A stretch of 27,049 nucleotides of DNA from Bacteroidota bacterium (lineage in GTDB: Bacteria > Bacteroidota > Bacteroidia > Flavobacteriales > Flavobacteriaceae), in NCBI GenBank assembly GCA_023390775.1, contig JAEWCF010000036.1, positions 1 to 27,049 on the forward strand, given 5' to 3'. Under the pieces are notes generated by a model. The model did not search any database. It was given only the letters and a program-made list of their open reading frames with translations, and was not told where the DNA came from. The position numbers and the translations under genes are program-made. Shown here piece by piece: positions 7,884 through 16,959 of this stretch (its first letter is position 1; every line of letters starts with the position of its first letter).

Positions 7884-7914
7884 AAAAAAAAAAGCCCCGC
7901 TTGTGACGGGGCTT
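7884..7914 (-). terminator. Rho-independent terminator after infB
   Basis: On the minus strand an 8-bp stem (AAGCCCCG with CGGGGCTT, 7892-7899 and 7907-7914) closes a 7-nt loop and is followed by a run of about ten T. It begins 6 bp after the infB stop codon and is the end of the rimP-nusA-infB operon. Confidence 0.9.
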
Positions 7915-7919
7915 GCTGT

Positions 7920-10652
7920 TTATTTGAGCTTCTTCTTGACCGCGACCTCCTGGAAGGCTTCGATCGTGTCGTTGATCTCAATATCGTTGTAATTCCTGAT
8001 CTGGATTCCGCAGTCGTAACCCTTGGAAACTTCCTTGACATCGTCCTTGAAGCGCTTTAGGGCCGTGAGTTCGCCGGTGTGCACCACAACGCCGTCGCGA
8101 ATGATCCTGATTTTGGACGAGCGGTAGATCTTGCCGTCGGTGACCATACATCCGGCGATGGTTCCCACCTTTGAAATCTTGAAGAGTTCGCGGATTTCGG
8201 CGGTACCGGTGACTTCCTCCTTCATCTCCGGCGAAAGCATGCCTTCCATAGCATCGCGCAAATCATCGATCGCGTCGTAGATGATCGAGTAGTTTCGGAT
8301 GTCGATTTCCTCCTTGTCGGCCAGGGCGCGCGCACTTCCCGAAGGTCGCACGTTGAACCCGATGATGATCGCGTCGGAAGCCGATGCGAGCATGACATCG
8401 GTCTCGGTGATCGCACCAACTCCCTTGTGGATGATGTTGATCTGGATTTCCTCGGTCGAAAGTTTCGAGAATGAATCCGAAAGGGCTTCCACCGATCCGT
8501 CCACGTCCCCCTTGAGGATGATGTTGAGTTCCTTGAACTGGCCGAGGGCGATTCGCCTTCCGATTTCGGCAAGCGTGATGTGTCGCTGCGTGCGTACCGA
8601 TTGCTCGCGCATCAGTTGCGTGCGCTTGGCGGCGATCTGCTTGGCCTCACGCTCGTCCTCGAATACGTTGAACTTGTCGCCGGCCGTTGCAGCCCCGTCA
8701 AGCCCCAGTACCGAAACCGGTGTCGACGGCCCGGCCGAAACGACCACATGGCCGCGTTCGTCGTGCATCGCCTTGATCTTTCCGTGGTGCTTTCCGGCCA
8801 GCATGTAGTCGCCGACCTTGAGCGTACCGTTCTGGACGAGGATCGTTGAAACATATCCCTTTCCTTTGTCGAGGAACGCTTCCACGACCGTACCCGAGGC
8901 CTGTTTGTTCGGATTGGCCTTGAGGTCGAGGATTTCGGCCTCGAGCAATACTTTCTCCAGAAGTTCCTTGACGCCCAAACCGGTCTTGGCCGAGATGTCG
9001 TGAGACTGAATCTTTCCGCCCCAGTCTTCCACCAAAAGGTTCATGCCGGCAAGGCGCTCCTTGATTTTCTCGGGGTTCGCGTTGGGCTTGTCGACTTTGT
9101 TGATGGCGAAGATCAGCGGGACACCGGCCGCCTGTGCGTGGCTGATGGCCTCCTTGGTCTGCGGCATGATGTCGTCGTCGGCCGCGATCACGATGATCGC
9201 GATATCGGTAACCTGGGCACCACGGGCACGCATCGCGGTAAACGCTTCGTGTCCCGGAGTATCGAGAAATGCGATTTTCTGGCCGTTGTCAAGAGTCACA
9301 CCGTAGGCACCGATGTGCTGGGTGATACCTCCCGATTCGCCGGCAATTACGTTTTCCTTACGGATATAATCCAAAAGCGAGGTCTTACCATGGTCAACGT
9401 GACCCATGACGGTCACGATCGGTGCGCGGCTCACCAGGTCCTCCGGACGATCTTCCTCGATCTGGATGTTTTCTTCCAGGTCGGTGGTGATGAATTCAAC
9501 GTCAAAGCCGAATTCGTCGGCCACGATGGTGAGTGTTTCGGCGTCGAGGCGCTGGTTCATGGTCACCATGATGCCGAGCGACATACAGGTCCCGATGACC
9601 TTGTTGATCGGCACGTCCATCATGGTCGCGATTTCGCCGACGGTCACGAATTCGGTAACCTTCAGCGTCCTGCTTCCTTCTTCCAAAGAGCGCTGTTCGT
9701 CCTCCGATTTCTGACGATGCGTATCGCGCTTGTCCCGACGGTATTTGGCAGCCTTGGATTTTCCGCCCTTGCCCTGAAGTTTCTCGAGGGTTTCGCGGAT
9801 CTGGTTTTTGACTTCTTCCTCGGTTGGCTCAACCTTGGCCACGATGGCAGGCCTGCCTTTCCCGATTCCGCCCGGGCGTGCACCACCTTGGGTACGCGCT
9901 CCTGCTCCTCCGCCAAATCCCGGACGTGATTCGCCCGGCTTGGTTGGGATGCGCTTGCGTTTGTTTTTATTGGCCGCGCTGTTGGCATTCTGCGTATTGG
10001 GCCTGATCGCGAGATCTTCTTTCTTTTTCTTTGGTTTTTCAAACTGCGACAGGTCAATGGTCTGGCCGGTAAGCGTAGTCCCGGAGAGCTTCTTGTACTG
10101 TGTCGCGAATTCCTCGGCCGGTTTTTCCCCTGTTGGAGTAGCGGCCGGTGCCGATGCTGCGGGTGCGGTTTGAGGAGCAGCCTCCTGTACCGGAGCGGCG
10201 GCTTCCTTTTTTGGCGCTTCGGCTGGCTTGGCGTCTGAAGGTGCCGATGCAGCGGGTGCAACGGGTGCCGCCGGTGCAGCCGGTTTCTTTGGTCCGAGGT
10301 CGATGGTGCCCACCTGCTTGGGCCCCGACACGACAGCTTTGGCCTTGATGACCTCCTGCGTGCGGCGCTCCTCGTCCTGGCGGCGCTTCTCCTCGATTTC
10401 ACGCTCGCGCTCAAGCCTTAAGGCTTCTTTTTCCTTGCGCTTCTCCTCACCAAGCTCGATCGACGCGGCCTTGTTGCCCTTGTCGCCGGCAAAACCGCCC
10501 TGCAGGATCCCGTACTCGCGGTCGCTGATCTTGGCGTTGGGATTCGAATCGATCGCGATGCCCTTCTCCTTGAGATATTCCACGGCACGGTCGAGCGAGA
10601 TGTTGAATTCCCGTAAAACCTTGTTAATTCTTATTACTCTTTCTTCAGACAT
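7920..10652 (-). CDS. infB: Translation initiation factor IF-2
   Basis: IF-2 is the cytoplasmic GTPase that brings initiator fMet-tRNA to the 30S subunit and promotes joining of the 50S subunit. The 910-residue product starts with an IF2 N-terminal module (RINKVLREFNISLDRAVEYL, about 7-26), followed by a charged coiled region and an Ala/Pro-rich linker to about 330. A second IF2-N module lies near 335-390. The GTPase domain shows GHVDHGKTS (G1, about 415-423), DTPGHEAF (G3, about 463-470) and NKVD (G4, about 518-521). The beta-barrel, second GTPase-linked and fMet-tRNA binding domains follow. It begins 37 bp after nusA and ends at a strong terminator. The gene order rimP-nusA-infB is widely conserved. 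Confidence 0.98.
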   Translation of the reverse strand: MSEERVIRINKVLREFNISLDRAVEYLKEKGIAIDSNPNAKISDREYGILQGGFAGDKGNKAASIELGEEKRKEKEALRLEREREIEEKRRQDEERRTQEVIKAKAVVSGPKQVGTIDLGPKKPAAPAAPVAPAASAPSDAKPAEAPKKEAAAPVQEAAPQTAPAASAPAATPTGEKPAEEFATQYKKLSGTTLTGQTIDLSQFEKPKKKKEDLAIRPNTQNANSAANKNKRKRIPTKPGESRPGFGGGAGARTQGGARPGGIGKGRPAIVAKVEPTEEEVKNQIRETLEKLQGKGGKSKAAKYRRDKRDTHRQKSEDEQRSLEEGSRTLKVTEFVTVGEIATMMDVPINKVIGTCMSLGIMVTMNQRLDAETLTIVADEFGFDVEFITTDLEENIQIEEDRPEDLVSRAPIVTVMGHVDHGKTSLLDYIRKENVIAGESGGITQHIGAYGVTLDNGQKIAFLDTPGHEAFTAMRARGAQVTDIAIIVIAADDDIMPQTKEAISHAQAAGVPLIFAINKVDKPNANPEKIKERLAGMNLLVEDWGGKIQSHDISAKTGLGVKELLEKVLLEAEILDLKANPNKQASGTVVEAFLDKGKGYVSTILVQNGTLKVGDYMLAGKHHGKIKAMHDERGHVVVSAGPSTPVSVLGLDGAATAGDKFNVFEDEREAKQIAAKRTQLMREQSVRTQRHITLAEIGRRIALGQFKELNIILKGDVDGSVEALSDSFSKLSTEEIQINIIHKGVGAITETDVMLASASDAIIIGFNVRPSGSARALADKEEIDIRNYSIIYDAIDDLRDAMEGMLSPEMKEEVTGTAEIRELFKISKVGTIAGCMVTDGKIYRSSKIRIIRDGVVVHTGELTALKRFKDDVKEVSKGYDCGIQIRNYNDIEINDTIEAFQEVAVKKKLK

Positions 10653-10689
10653 ATAAATTTAATTGCGCTTCAGTTGTGTTGGTGCGATG

Positions 10690-11931
10690 CTAGTTATCGA
10701 GTTCCTCCTTGAGGATCCTCATGACGTCGAGGATCGTCTCTTCCTCGAGGTCGGTGCGGCGTACCAGGTCATTCACGTCCTGTTTCAGTACGCTGCGGGC
10801 CGTGTCAAGGCCGATTTTCGCGAATTCGTCGATGATCCATCCGTCGATCTCATCGGAAAATTCCGTCAGTTCCACGTCTTCTTCCTCGACCAGGCTGCCT
10901 TCGCGGATGACGTCCAGCTCATAGCCCGTCAGCAGGCCGGCGAGCTTGATGTTGTGTCCGCCGCGCCCAATGGCCTTGGAAACTTCCTCGAGCTTGAGGA
11001 AAACCTCGGCGCGCTTTTCCTCCTCGTTGATCTTGATGGAGGAGACTTTTGCCGGGCTCAGGGCGCGGGTGATGTAAAGCTGCGTGTTGGTCGTATAGTT
11101 GATGACATCGATGTTTTCGTTGCCCAGTTCACGAACGATTCCGTGGATGCGGCTTCCCTTCATACCGACGCAGGCCCCCACCGGATCGATGCGGTCGTCG
11201 TACGAATCAACGGCAACCTTTGCTTTTTCGCCCGGGATGCGGACCACGTTCTTCACGGTGATCAAGCCGTCAAATACCTCGGGGATTTCCTGTTCGAACA
11301 GTTTCTCGAGGAATTTCTCGGATGTCCGCGACATCACGATCTGCGGCTTATTGCCTTTTAGTTCGACGTTCTCGATGATCCCGCGGACGCTGTCGCCCTT
11401 GCGGAAAAAGTCGGACGGGATCTGTTTTTCCTTGGGAAGCACGATCTCGTTTCCTTCATCGTCGACCAAAATGACGACGCGCGGGCGTACGTGGTGTACC
11501 TCGGCGGTATAGATCTCACCGATAAGGTCCTTGAACTGCTTGTAGAGGTTGGTGTTGTCGTGTTCGTGGATCTTTGAAATCAGGTTCTGGCGCAGGGCCA
11601 AAATGGCACGACGGCCAAGGTCGATGAGCTTCACCTCTTCCGAAACCTCTTCGCCGATTTCGAAATCGGGTTCAATTTTGCGTGCTTCGGTCAGGGTGAT
11701 TTCCTCGTTTTCAAGGTCGAGGTCGTCATCGGCAACAATAACCCTTCTCCTCCAGATTTCCATATCGCCCTTGTCGGGGTTGATGATGATGTCAAAATTC
11801 TCATCGGAACCGTATTTCTTTTTCAGCGCGTTGCGGAATACGTCTTCGAGAATAGCCATGAGCGTCACGCGGTCAATGAGCTTGTCGTCCTTGAACTCTG
11901 AAAACGATTCTATTAGTGCTAAATTTTCCAT
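10690..11931 (-). CDS. nusA: Transcription termination/antitermination factor NusA
   Basis: NusA binds RNA polymerase and modulates pausing, termination and antitermination. The 413-residue product has the N-terminal polymerase-binding domain (to about 130; it starts MENLALIESFSEFKDDKLID), an S1 domain (about 135-200, with VRGIIENVE), then two KH domains. The KH1 loop reads GMKGSRI near 255 and KH2 reads IGRGGHNIKLAG near 322. The C-terminal part is short and lacks the acidic repeats of the enterobacterial protein, as is normal outside the Proteobacteria. It lies 15 bp after rimP and 37 bp before infB. Confidence 0.97.
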   Translation of the reverse strand: MENLALIESFSEFKDDKLIDRVTLMAILEDVFRNALKKKYGSDENFDIIINPDKGDMEIWRRRVIVADDDLDLENEEITLTEARKIEPDFEIGEEVSEEVKLIDLGRRAILALRQNLISKIHEHDNTNLYKQFKDLIGEIYTAEVHHVRPRVVILVDDEGNEIVLPKEKQIPSDFFRKGDSVRGIIENVELKGNKPQIVMSRTSEKFLEKLFEQEIPEVFDGLITVKNVVRIPGEKAKVAVDSYDDRIDPVGACVGMKGSRIHGIVRELGNENIDVINYTTNTQLYITRALSPAKVSSIKINEEEKRAEVFLKLEEVSKAIGRGGHNIKLAGLLTGYELDVIREGSLVEEEDVELTEFSDEIDGWIIDEFAKIGLDTARSVLKQDVNDLVRRTDLEEETILDVMRILKEELDN

Positions 11932-11946
11932 GCCAACTCTATAATT

Positions 11947-12411
11947 TTAAAAAGTTATTGTAACGATTGCTTCCCGGATGTCGGCATACGGCAATTCAAG
12001 CCTCTTGCTGACGGTTTCCTTTCCCTTGCCAATTTTCTTGGGCTCGCGCGCTTCCCATTCCAGCACGATATGATTGTCGTGGGCTTCGGCCAAACGCGCT
12101 TCGATGGTGTCAGCCGCAGTCTTGACCCTTAAGGTCCTGCCGACATTTTTTTTATACTGGCGGACGAGTTTCAGCGGGGTGGAAACGCCCGCCGACGCGA
12201 CTTCAAGTGAAAAGTCATGCTCCTCGCGGTCCAGGTTGTGCTCAATGGCCCTGCTGATGTCGATGCAATCCTGCAAGGTCACTCCGTTATCGCCATCTAA
12301 AGTAACAATAATTTTGTAACCCTCAGTGATTTGCAGGTCGATCAGGAACACCGAAGGCTTCTGCTCCAACGCCCCTGACAACAATTCCTCGACTTTCTCC
12401 CTGAATCCCAT
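11947..12411 (-). CDS. rimP: Ribosome maturation factor RimP
   Basis: RimP assists maturation of the 30S ribosomal subunit. The 154-residue product has the usual two-domain layout: an N-terminal alpha/beta part with FLIDLQITEGYKIIVTLDGD and CIDISRAIEHNLDREEHDFSLEV, the family signature leading to SAGVSTPLK, and a C-terminal SH3-like part ending in the YADIREAIVTITF strand. The frame is open up to a TTG at 12477, but that codon lies inside the predicted -7 element and the extra residues come from a terminator-like hairpin, so the ATG at 12409-12411 is the start. It is the first gene of rimP-nusA-infB. Confidence 0.95.
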   Translation of the reverse strand: MGFREKVEELLSGALEQKPSVFLIDLQITEGYKIIVTLDGDNGVTLQDCIDISRAIEHNLDREEHDFSLEVASAGVSTPLKLVRQYKKNVGRTLRVKTAADTIEARLAEAHDNHIVLEWEAREPKKIGKGKETVSKRLELPYADIREAIVTITF

Positions 12412-12416
12412 ACGGT

Positions 12417-12444
12417 ATAAAAAGAGGGGACTTGCCGTCCCCTC
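12417..12444 (-). terminator. Terminator-like hairpin in the rimP leader (possible attenuator)
   Basis: On the minus strand GAGGGGAC and GTCCCCTC (12437-12444 and 12424-12431) form a perfect 8-bp GC-rich stem with a 5-nt loop, followed directly by TTTTTATA. It ends about 6 nt before the rimP ATG and lies downstream of the predicted rimP promoter. No gene on this strand lies upstream that would need it as an ordinary terminator, so it is most likely a leader element controlling the rimP-nusA-infB operon. Confidence 0.7.
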
Positions 12445-12474
12445 ATTATTTAATTGATTTTCTAAATAATGGCG

Positions 12475-12503
12475 CAAATATAGGGATTTTTTCGAAATTC
12501 AAA
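12475..12503 (-). promoter_or_regulatory. Predicted promoter of rimP-nusA-infB
   Basis: On the minus strand TTTG (12500-12503) is followed after 17 bp by TATATTTG (12475-12482), a full match to the Bacteroidota promoter. Transcription would start near 12469, giving a leader of about 57 nt that consists mainly of the hairpin at 12417-12444. For the divergent stress protein gene only a near match, TACCTTTA at 12531-12538, was seen. Confidence 0.75.
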
Positions 12504-12589
12504 AATGGCACGCTTTGTTAAAAAAATCCTTACCTTTAGGCTGTGTATCCAAGTTCGCATTTAACCGTTAAACTTTATTGTTTTTAATC

Positions 12590-13414
12590 ATGAAAAGAAT
12601 ACTCGTCCCTACCGATTTTTCAAACCACGCCGAATACGCCTTGAAAGTTGCCGCCCAGATCGCAAGGCGCAACAACAGTGAGATCATTTTGTTGCACATG
12701 CTGGAACTTCCGCAGCAGGGAGGCGATGCGATTTCGGGCGGCAGCGACATCCCCGAAATCATGTACTTCAAGAACCGGGCGATCTCCCGCATGGAGGACC
12801 TCATGGACGCCGATTACCTCAGCGGGATCACGGTTTCCAGGTCGGTTTTGTTTGAAAAGGCTTTTGAGGGCATCTTGGGCGTGAGCCGAAGGAACGATGT
12901 GGATTTCATCGTCATGGGATCGCACGGAGCGAGCGGGTTCCAGGAGATGTTCATTGGATCCAACACCGAAAAAGTGGTCCGTTCTTCCGAGGTACCCGTG
13001 CTGGTGATCAAGAACGAGGTCAACGATTTCAAGGCGGACAAGTTCGTCTTTGCATCGGATTTCGCCGACGAGATCCGCAAGCCGTTCAACAAGATCCTGG
13101 AATTTGCCAATTTCTTCAACTCGCACATGCACCTGGTGATGATCAATACGCCCAACAGCTTCAAACCGACCGGCGTGGCCACAAGGATCATGGAGGATTT
13201 CGTCTCCGGATTCGACATAAAGAACTTCTCGACCCACATCTACAACGACGCCAATGTCGAAAAGGGAATCCTGAACTTCGCGGGCAGCGTCAACGCCGAC
13301 GTCATTGGGATGTGCACGCACGGCAGGACCGGTTTTTCGCATTTCTTCAACGGAAGCATCAGCGAGGACCTGGTCAACCATACCGTCCGGCCGGTGCTCA
13401 CCGTCAAGATTTAG
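12590..13414 (+). CDS. Universal stress protein with two tandem UspA domains
   Basis: UspA proteins are cytoplasmic nucleotide-binding proteins made under stress or growth arrest. The 274-residue product has two UspA units. The first (1-140) starts MKRILVPTDFSNHAEYALK and has the ATP-binding pattern G-x2-G-x9-GS at G110, G113 and GS 123-124. The second (about 150-274) starts KFVFASDFADEI and reads CTHG ... NGS (242-256), so its first glycine is replaced by cysteine. The frame extends to a TTG at 12578, but the ATG at 12590 gives the standard family N-terminus. It is divergent from rimP and converges on tRNA-Gln across a shared terminator. Regulation and target are unknown. Confidence 0.92.
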   Translation: MKRILVPTDFSNHAEYALKVAAQIARRNNSEIILLHMLELPQQGGDAISGGSDIPEIMYFKNRAISRMEDLMDADYLSGITVSRSVLFEKAFEGILGVSRRNDVDFIVMGSHGASGFQEMFIGSNTEKVVRSSEVPVLVIKNEVNDFKADKFVFASDFADEIRKPFNKILEFANFFNSHMHLVMINTPNSFKPTGVATRIMEDFVSGFDIKNFSTHIYNDANVEKGILNFAGSVNADVIGMCTHGRTGFSHFFNGSISEDLVNHTVRPVLTVKI

Positions 13415-13440
13415 TTTTTCCGAAAAGGCTTAAAAACAAA

Positions 13441-13468
13441 AAAACTCCTCGTTTCCGGGGAGTTTTTT
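13441..13468 (+). terminator. Bidirectional terminator between the stress protein gene and tRNA-Gln
   Basis: An 11-bp stem with one G-T pair (AAAACTCCTCG, 13441-13451, with CGGGGAGTTTT, 13456-13466) closes a 4-nt loop. A T run follows on the plus strand and an A run precedes it, so it can end transcription from both sides: the stress protein gene from the left and the tRNA from the right. Confidence 0.85.
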
Positions 13469-13469
13469 G

Positions 13470-13540
13470 TTGGCCTACTAGGACTCGAACCTAGAATGAC
13501 TGAACCAAAATCAGCTGTGTTACCATTACACCATAGGCCA
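13470..13540 (-). tRNA. tRNA-Gln (anticodon TTG)
   Basis: The minus strand folds as a 71-nt cloverleaf: acceptor TGGCCTA pairs with TAGGCCA, the D arm contains GTGTAATGGTAACAC, the anticodon stem GCTGA/TCAGT closes the loop TTTTGGT with anticodon TTG, and the T arm reads CTAGGTTCGAATCCTAG. The discriminator base is A and no CCA is encoded, which is common in this phylum. It reads CAA and, by wobble, CAG glutamine codons. Confidence 0.95.
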
Positions 13541-13550
13541 ATTGCGGTGG

Positions 13551-13580
13551 CAAATTTAAGACATATTTTCAGTCCCGCAA
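13551..13580 (-). promoter_or_regulatory. Predicted promoter of tRNA-Gln
   Basis: On the minus strand TTG (13578-13580), a 19-bp spacer and TAAATTTG (13551-13558) match the Bacteroidota promoter. Transcription would start near 13545, about 5 nt before the mature tRNA 5' end. Confidence 0.65.
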
Positions 13581-13677
13581 GAGCCTCCGGGAATTTTATC
13601 AAAAAATCTTTTTTAATATAGCGTTAAGCAAAAAAGCATTTTCTTTGTAGCTCCAAAACAAAAAAGGACCGTAATAT

Positions 13678-16600
13678 ATGGCGGCATTAAGCTTTAAAAA
13701 GTGGGATACGGTGCTGGGTTGGGCCGCTTTTTCCATCGCTCTGATCACCTACTCGCTCACGGTTGAACCAACATTAAGTTTCTGGGATTGCGGCGAATAC
13801 ATCGCCACCGCCGCCAAGCTCGAAGTGGGCCACCCTCCCGGGGCACCGCTTTACCAGATGATGGGCGCCTTTTTTGCCATGTTCGCCCCGGATATCGACA
13901 AAATCGCTCTTATGGTGAACATGCTTTCGGTGTTTTCAAGCGCGTTCACCATCCTGTTCATGTTCTGGTCGTCGACGATGCTTCTGCGCAAGGTTGTTTC
14001 CCAATTCACCGAAATTGATTCCACCGAGCAGTATATGATCCTGGGAGCGTCCTTCGTGGGTTGCCTCGCCTTTACTTTTTCCGATAGTTTTTGGTTCAAT
14101 GCCGTGGAGGCCGAGGTATATGCCATGGCATCGCTTTTCATCGCGCTTCTCTTCTGGTTGGGCCTTAAATGGGAACAGGACATGTACAAGCCGCGCGGGA
14201 ACCGTTGGCTGCTCATTATCTGCCTGGTCACGGGGCTGTCGTTCGGCGTCCACTTCATGGCGTTGCTCGCGATTCCCGCCATCGGATTCCTCTATTATTT
14301 CAAGAATTTCAAGACGATAACCACGCGAAGTTTTATCATTGCGAATTTAGTCGTGGTCGCGATCCTGATGTTTATCTTCAAATTGTTACTGCCGTGGACT
14401 TTGGCCTTCTTCGGGAAAATGGAAATTTTCATGGTCAACAGCCTTGGGCTTCCCTTCAATTCCGGAACCATTTTCGCCCTTGTGCTTCTCGTGGCGCTCT
14501 TTTATTACGGACTGACCTACACCCGCAAGAAAGGGCTTCCGCAATACAACACGGTCCTTTTGTGCATCCTGTTCATTTTGATCGGATTCTCGACGTGGAT
14601 GATGCTGCCGATCCGGGCCAATGCCAATGTCGTGATCAATGAGAACAAGCCGTCCGACGCCGCGGAGGTCCTCGCCTATTACAATCGCGAACAATACGGT
14701 GTCAATCCCCTGTTTTACGGCCCTCAGTACACCGATATGTTTGCCGGGCTGGACGCCGATGAACCCTACCTCGACAAAAAACCCAACTACGAGCGCGATT
14801 ACAAGAGCGGCAAATACGTCATCACCAACAATTACAAACAGGCCGAACAGAACAGCGACGACAACCACAAGACTTTCCTGCCGCGGCTTTGGAGCACCGA
14901 GCACGCCGAAAATTACATGTCCTTTACAAGCGTTCCCGAATTCAGGATCAATCCCGCCTACCGTTATGAAAATGAACTTGGCCGATACGGCATTGACCCC
15001 AACCAGCTTTCGGACGAGGAACTGGCCAGTGCGGTCGCTCAGCTTCGTGGCGAGGTGGAGAAGACCGTTACCGAATTCCGTCAGGCCTACGCCCAAAAGC
15101 AAATCGACAACGAAGGCTATATCCAATTCCTCAAATCCTACGGCGAGTACCTGATCATCGAACCGCCTTCGCAGGGAGAAAACCTCGGGTTCCTTTTTGA
15201 ATATCAGTTTGGCTATATGTACTGGCGTTACCTGATGTGGAATTTTGTCGGAAGGCAGAATGACGTCCAGGGCAAGTACGATAATCTTGACGGGAACTGG
15301 CTCAGCGGGATCGGATTTGTCGATGCGATGCACCTGGGTTCGCAGGACAACCTTCCCGACGACGTCACGAACAACAAAGGCCGCAATACCTACTACTTCC
15401 TGCCCTTTATTTTGGGGATTTTGGGGCTCGTCTTCCACTTCAACAAGGATCGGAAGAGTTTTTACGTGCTGCTGATATTATTCCTGTTCACGGGGCTGGC
15501 GCTCAAAATCTACCTCAACGAAAGGCCTTTTGAACCTCGTGAGCGCGATTATGCGCTTGTAGGATCATTTTATGTATTTGCGATCTGGATCGGGTTTGGG
15601 GTTTACGCGTTGTTTGATGCCATCCGGAAATATGTGGCGCCACGGGTTGCCGTTCCTGCGGTGATCGCGGTTTGTGTGTTGGCAGCTCCGGTCCTGATGG
15701 CCGCACAGAACTGGGACGATCACGATCGCAGCGGCAAGTATACCGCCATCGCAATGGCCAAGAATTACCTCAATTCCTGTGAGCCCAACGCCATCCTGTT
15801 TACCATCGGCGACAATGACACCTTTCCGCTGTGGTATGCCCAGGAAATCGAAAATATCCGTACCGATATAAAAATCGTCAACACAAGCCTTTTCATGACC
15901 GATTGGTACATCGACCAAATGAAGGCGAAGACCTATAAGGCCGAAGGCTTGCCGATTTCCTTCACGCATGACCAATATGTGGGCGACAAGCTGGATTACG
16001 TTGTCTTCAACCCCAAGACCGAAGCCCGCATTGAACTCCGCGACTTCCTGGACTTCATCAAGAGCGACGATCCGCGCACGACGGTCGAGATGCAGAACGG
16101 CCAGCGCATCCACTTTTACCCGACCGACAAGATCCGCATTCCCGTAGACAAGGCCGCGGCCATCCGGGCAAAGGCGGTCAGCCCGCAGTACTTCGATTCA
16201 ATCGTGCCTTATATCGACGTCGACATCAAGGGTGCGGCGTTGTACAAGAACAGGCTGATGATGCTGGATGTTATCGCAAACAACAATTGGCAGCGCCCGG
16301 TCTATTTTACGGGCGGAAGTTTTGGCGACGACGATTACCTGTGGATGAAGGATTTTCTACAACTCGACGGCATGGTTTACAAGCTCGTGCCCGTGAAGAC
16401 GCCTATTGCAAAAGCGGCCAGCCCGTTGGACATGGGCCAGATCGATTCGGAAAAAATGTACAAGATCGTAATGTCCTGGGATTGGGGCAACGGCGAAAGC
16501 ACTGAAATCTACCACGATCCCGAAACCCGCAAGAACAGCATTTCCTACAGGACCAACATGGCGCGCCTGATGGAACAGCTTATAAACGAGGGCAAAACCG

Positions 16601-16959
16601 ACAAGGCCCGCAAGGTCATCGATCTCGCTATGGCAAAAATGCCACTTGATTATTACGATTATTATACGATGGTGGAACCCTTCGCTGCCGGATACTATGA
16701 AATCGGCGATACGGCCAAAGCACGTGCGTTGATGGACAAACTTACGGCCAAATACCGTCAGAAACTGGACTATTTCTCCGGATTGGAACCCTCGGAACAA
16801 AATGCGCTCTCCATGGACATCATGACCGACATCGAACGCTACCGAAGCCTTTTGACGGTAATGAAAGATCGGGGCGACTCGGCGTACTACAACCGTCATC
16901 GCGCCGAATTCAACCGATATAACGGCAAGTTCAGGCGATTTGGCCGCGATAACGAGTAA
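13678..16959 (+). CDS. DUF2723 polytopic membrane protein (GT117/TMEM260-type, probable protein O-mannosyltransferase)
   Basis: The 1093-residue product matches DUF2723. This family includes human TMEM260, reported as a protein O-mannosyltransferase, and is classed as GT117. The N-terminal signature, TLSFWDCGEYIATAAKLEVG followed by HPPGAPLYQ (about 33-61), holds the acidic and HPPG residues expected of a GT-C lumenal/periplasmic loop. About twelve membrane helices are clustered in 10-310 and 570-680. A large soluble part follows, containing FTIGDNDTFPLWYAQE (about 706-721), and the C-terminus (about 960-1085) looks like helical TPR-type repeats. The acceptor and sugar donor in bacteria are not known from this sequence. 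The start is the ATG at 13678; only a poor -7 match (TTTCTTTG, 13640-13647) lies upstream. Its stop overlaps the start of the deacetylase gene. Confidence 0.88.
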   Translation: MAALSFKKWDTVLGWAAFSIALITYSLTVEPTLSFWDCGEYIATAAKLEVGHPPGAPLYQMMGAFFAMFAPDIDKIALMVNMLSVFSSAFTILFMFWSSTMLLRKVVSQFTEIDSTEQYMILGASFVGCLAFTFSDSFWFNAVEAEVYAMASLFIALLFWLGLKWEQDMYKPRGNRWLLIICLVTGLSFGVHFMALLAIPAIGFLYYFKNFKTITTRSFIIANLVVVAILMFIFKLLLPWTLAFFGKMEIFMVNSLGLPFNSGTIFALVLLVALFYYGLTYTRKKGLPQYNTVLLCILFILIGFSTWMMLPIRANANVVINENKPSDAAEVLAYYNREQYGVNPLFYGPQYTDMFAGLDADEPYLDKKPNYERDYKSGKYVITNNYKQAEQNSDDNHKTFLPRLWSTEHAENYMSFTSVPEFRINPAYRYENELGRYGIDPNQLSDEELASAVAQLRGEVEKTVTEFRQAYAQKQIDNEGYIQFLKSYGEYLIIEPPSQGENLGFLFEYQFGYMYWRYLMWNFVGRQNDVQGKYDNLDGNWLSGIGFVDAMHLGSQDNLPDDVTNNKGRNTYYFLPFILGILGLVFHFNKDRKSFYVLLILFLFTGLALKIYLNERPFEPRERDYALVGSFYVFAIWIGFGVYALFDAIRKYVAPRVAVPAVIAVCVLAAPVLMAAQNWDDHDRSGKYTAIAMAKNYLNSCEPNAILFTIGDNDTFPLWYAQEIENIRTDIKIVNTSLFMTDWYIDQMKAKTYKAEGLPISFTHDQYVGDKLDYVVFNPKTEARIELRDFLDFIKSDDPRTTVEMQNGQRIHFYPTDKIRIPVDKAAAIRAKAVSPQYFDSIVPYIDVDIKGAALYKNRLMMLDVIANNNWQRPVYFTGGSFGDDDYLWMKDFLQLDGMVYKLVPVKTPIAKAASPLDMGQIDSEKMYKIVMSWDWGNGESTEIYHDPETRKNSISYRTNMARLMEQLINEGKTDKARKVIDLAMAKMPLDYYDYYTMVEPFAAGYYEIGDTAKARALMDKLTAKYRQKLDYFSGLEPSEQNALSMDIMTDIERYRSLLTVMKDRGDSAYYNRHRAEFNRYNGKFRRFGRDNE

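Noticed and set aside
9000..9929. A 309-residue plus-strand open frame inside infB
   Set aside because: It lies opposite the IF-2 GTPase domain and its composition is typical of an antisense shadow.
14386..15438. A 350-residue minus-strand open frame inside the DUF2723 gene
   Set aside because: It is opposite a well-supported long membrane protein and shows no domain or start signal of its own.
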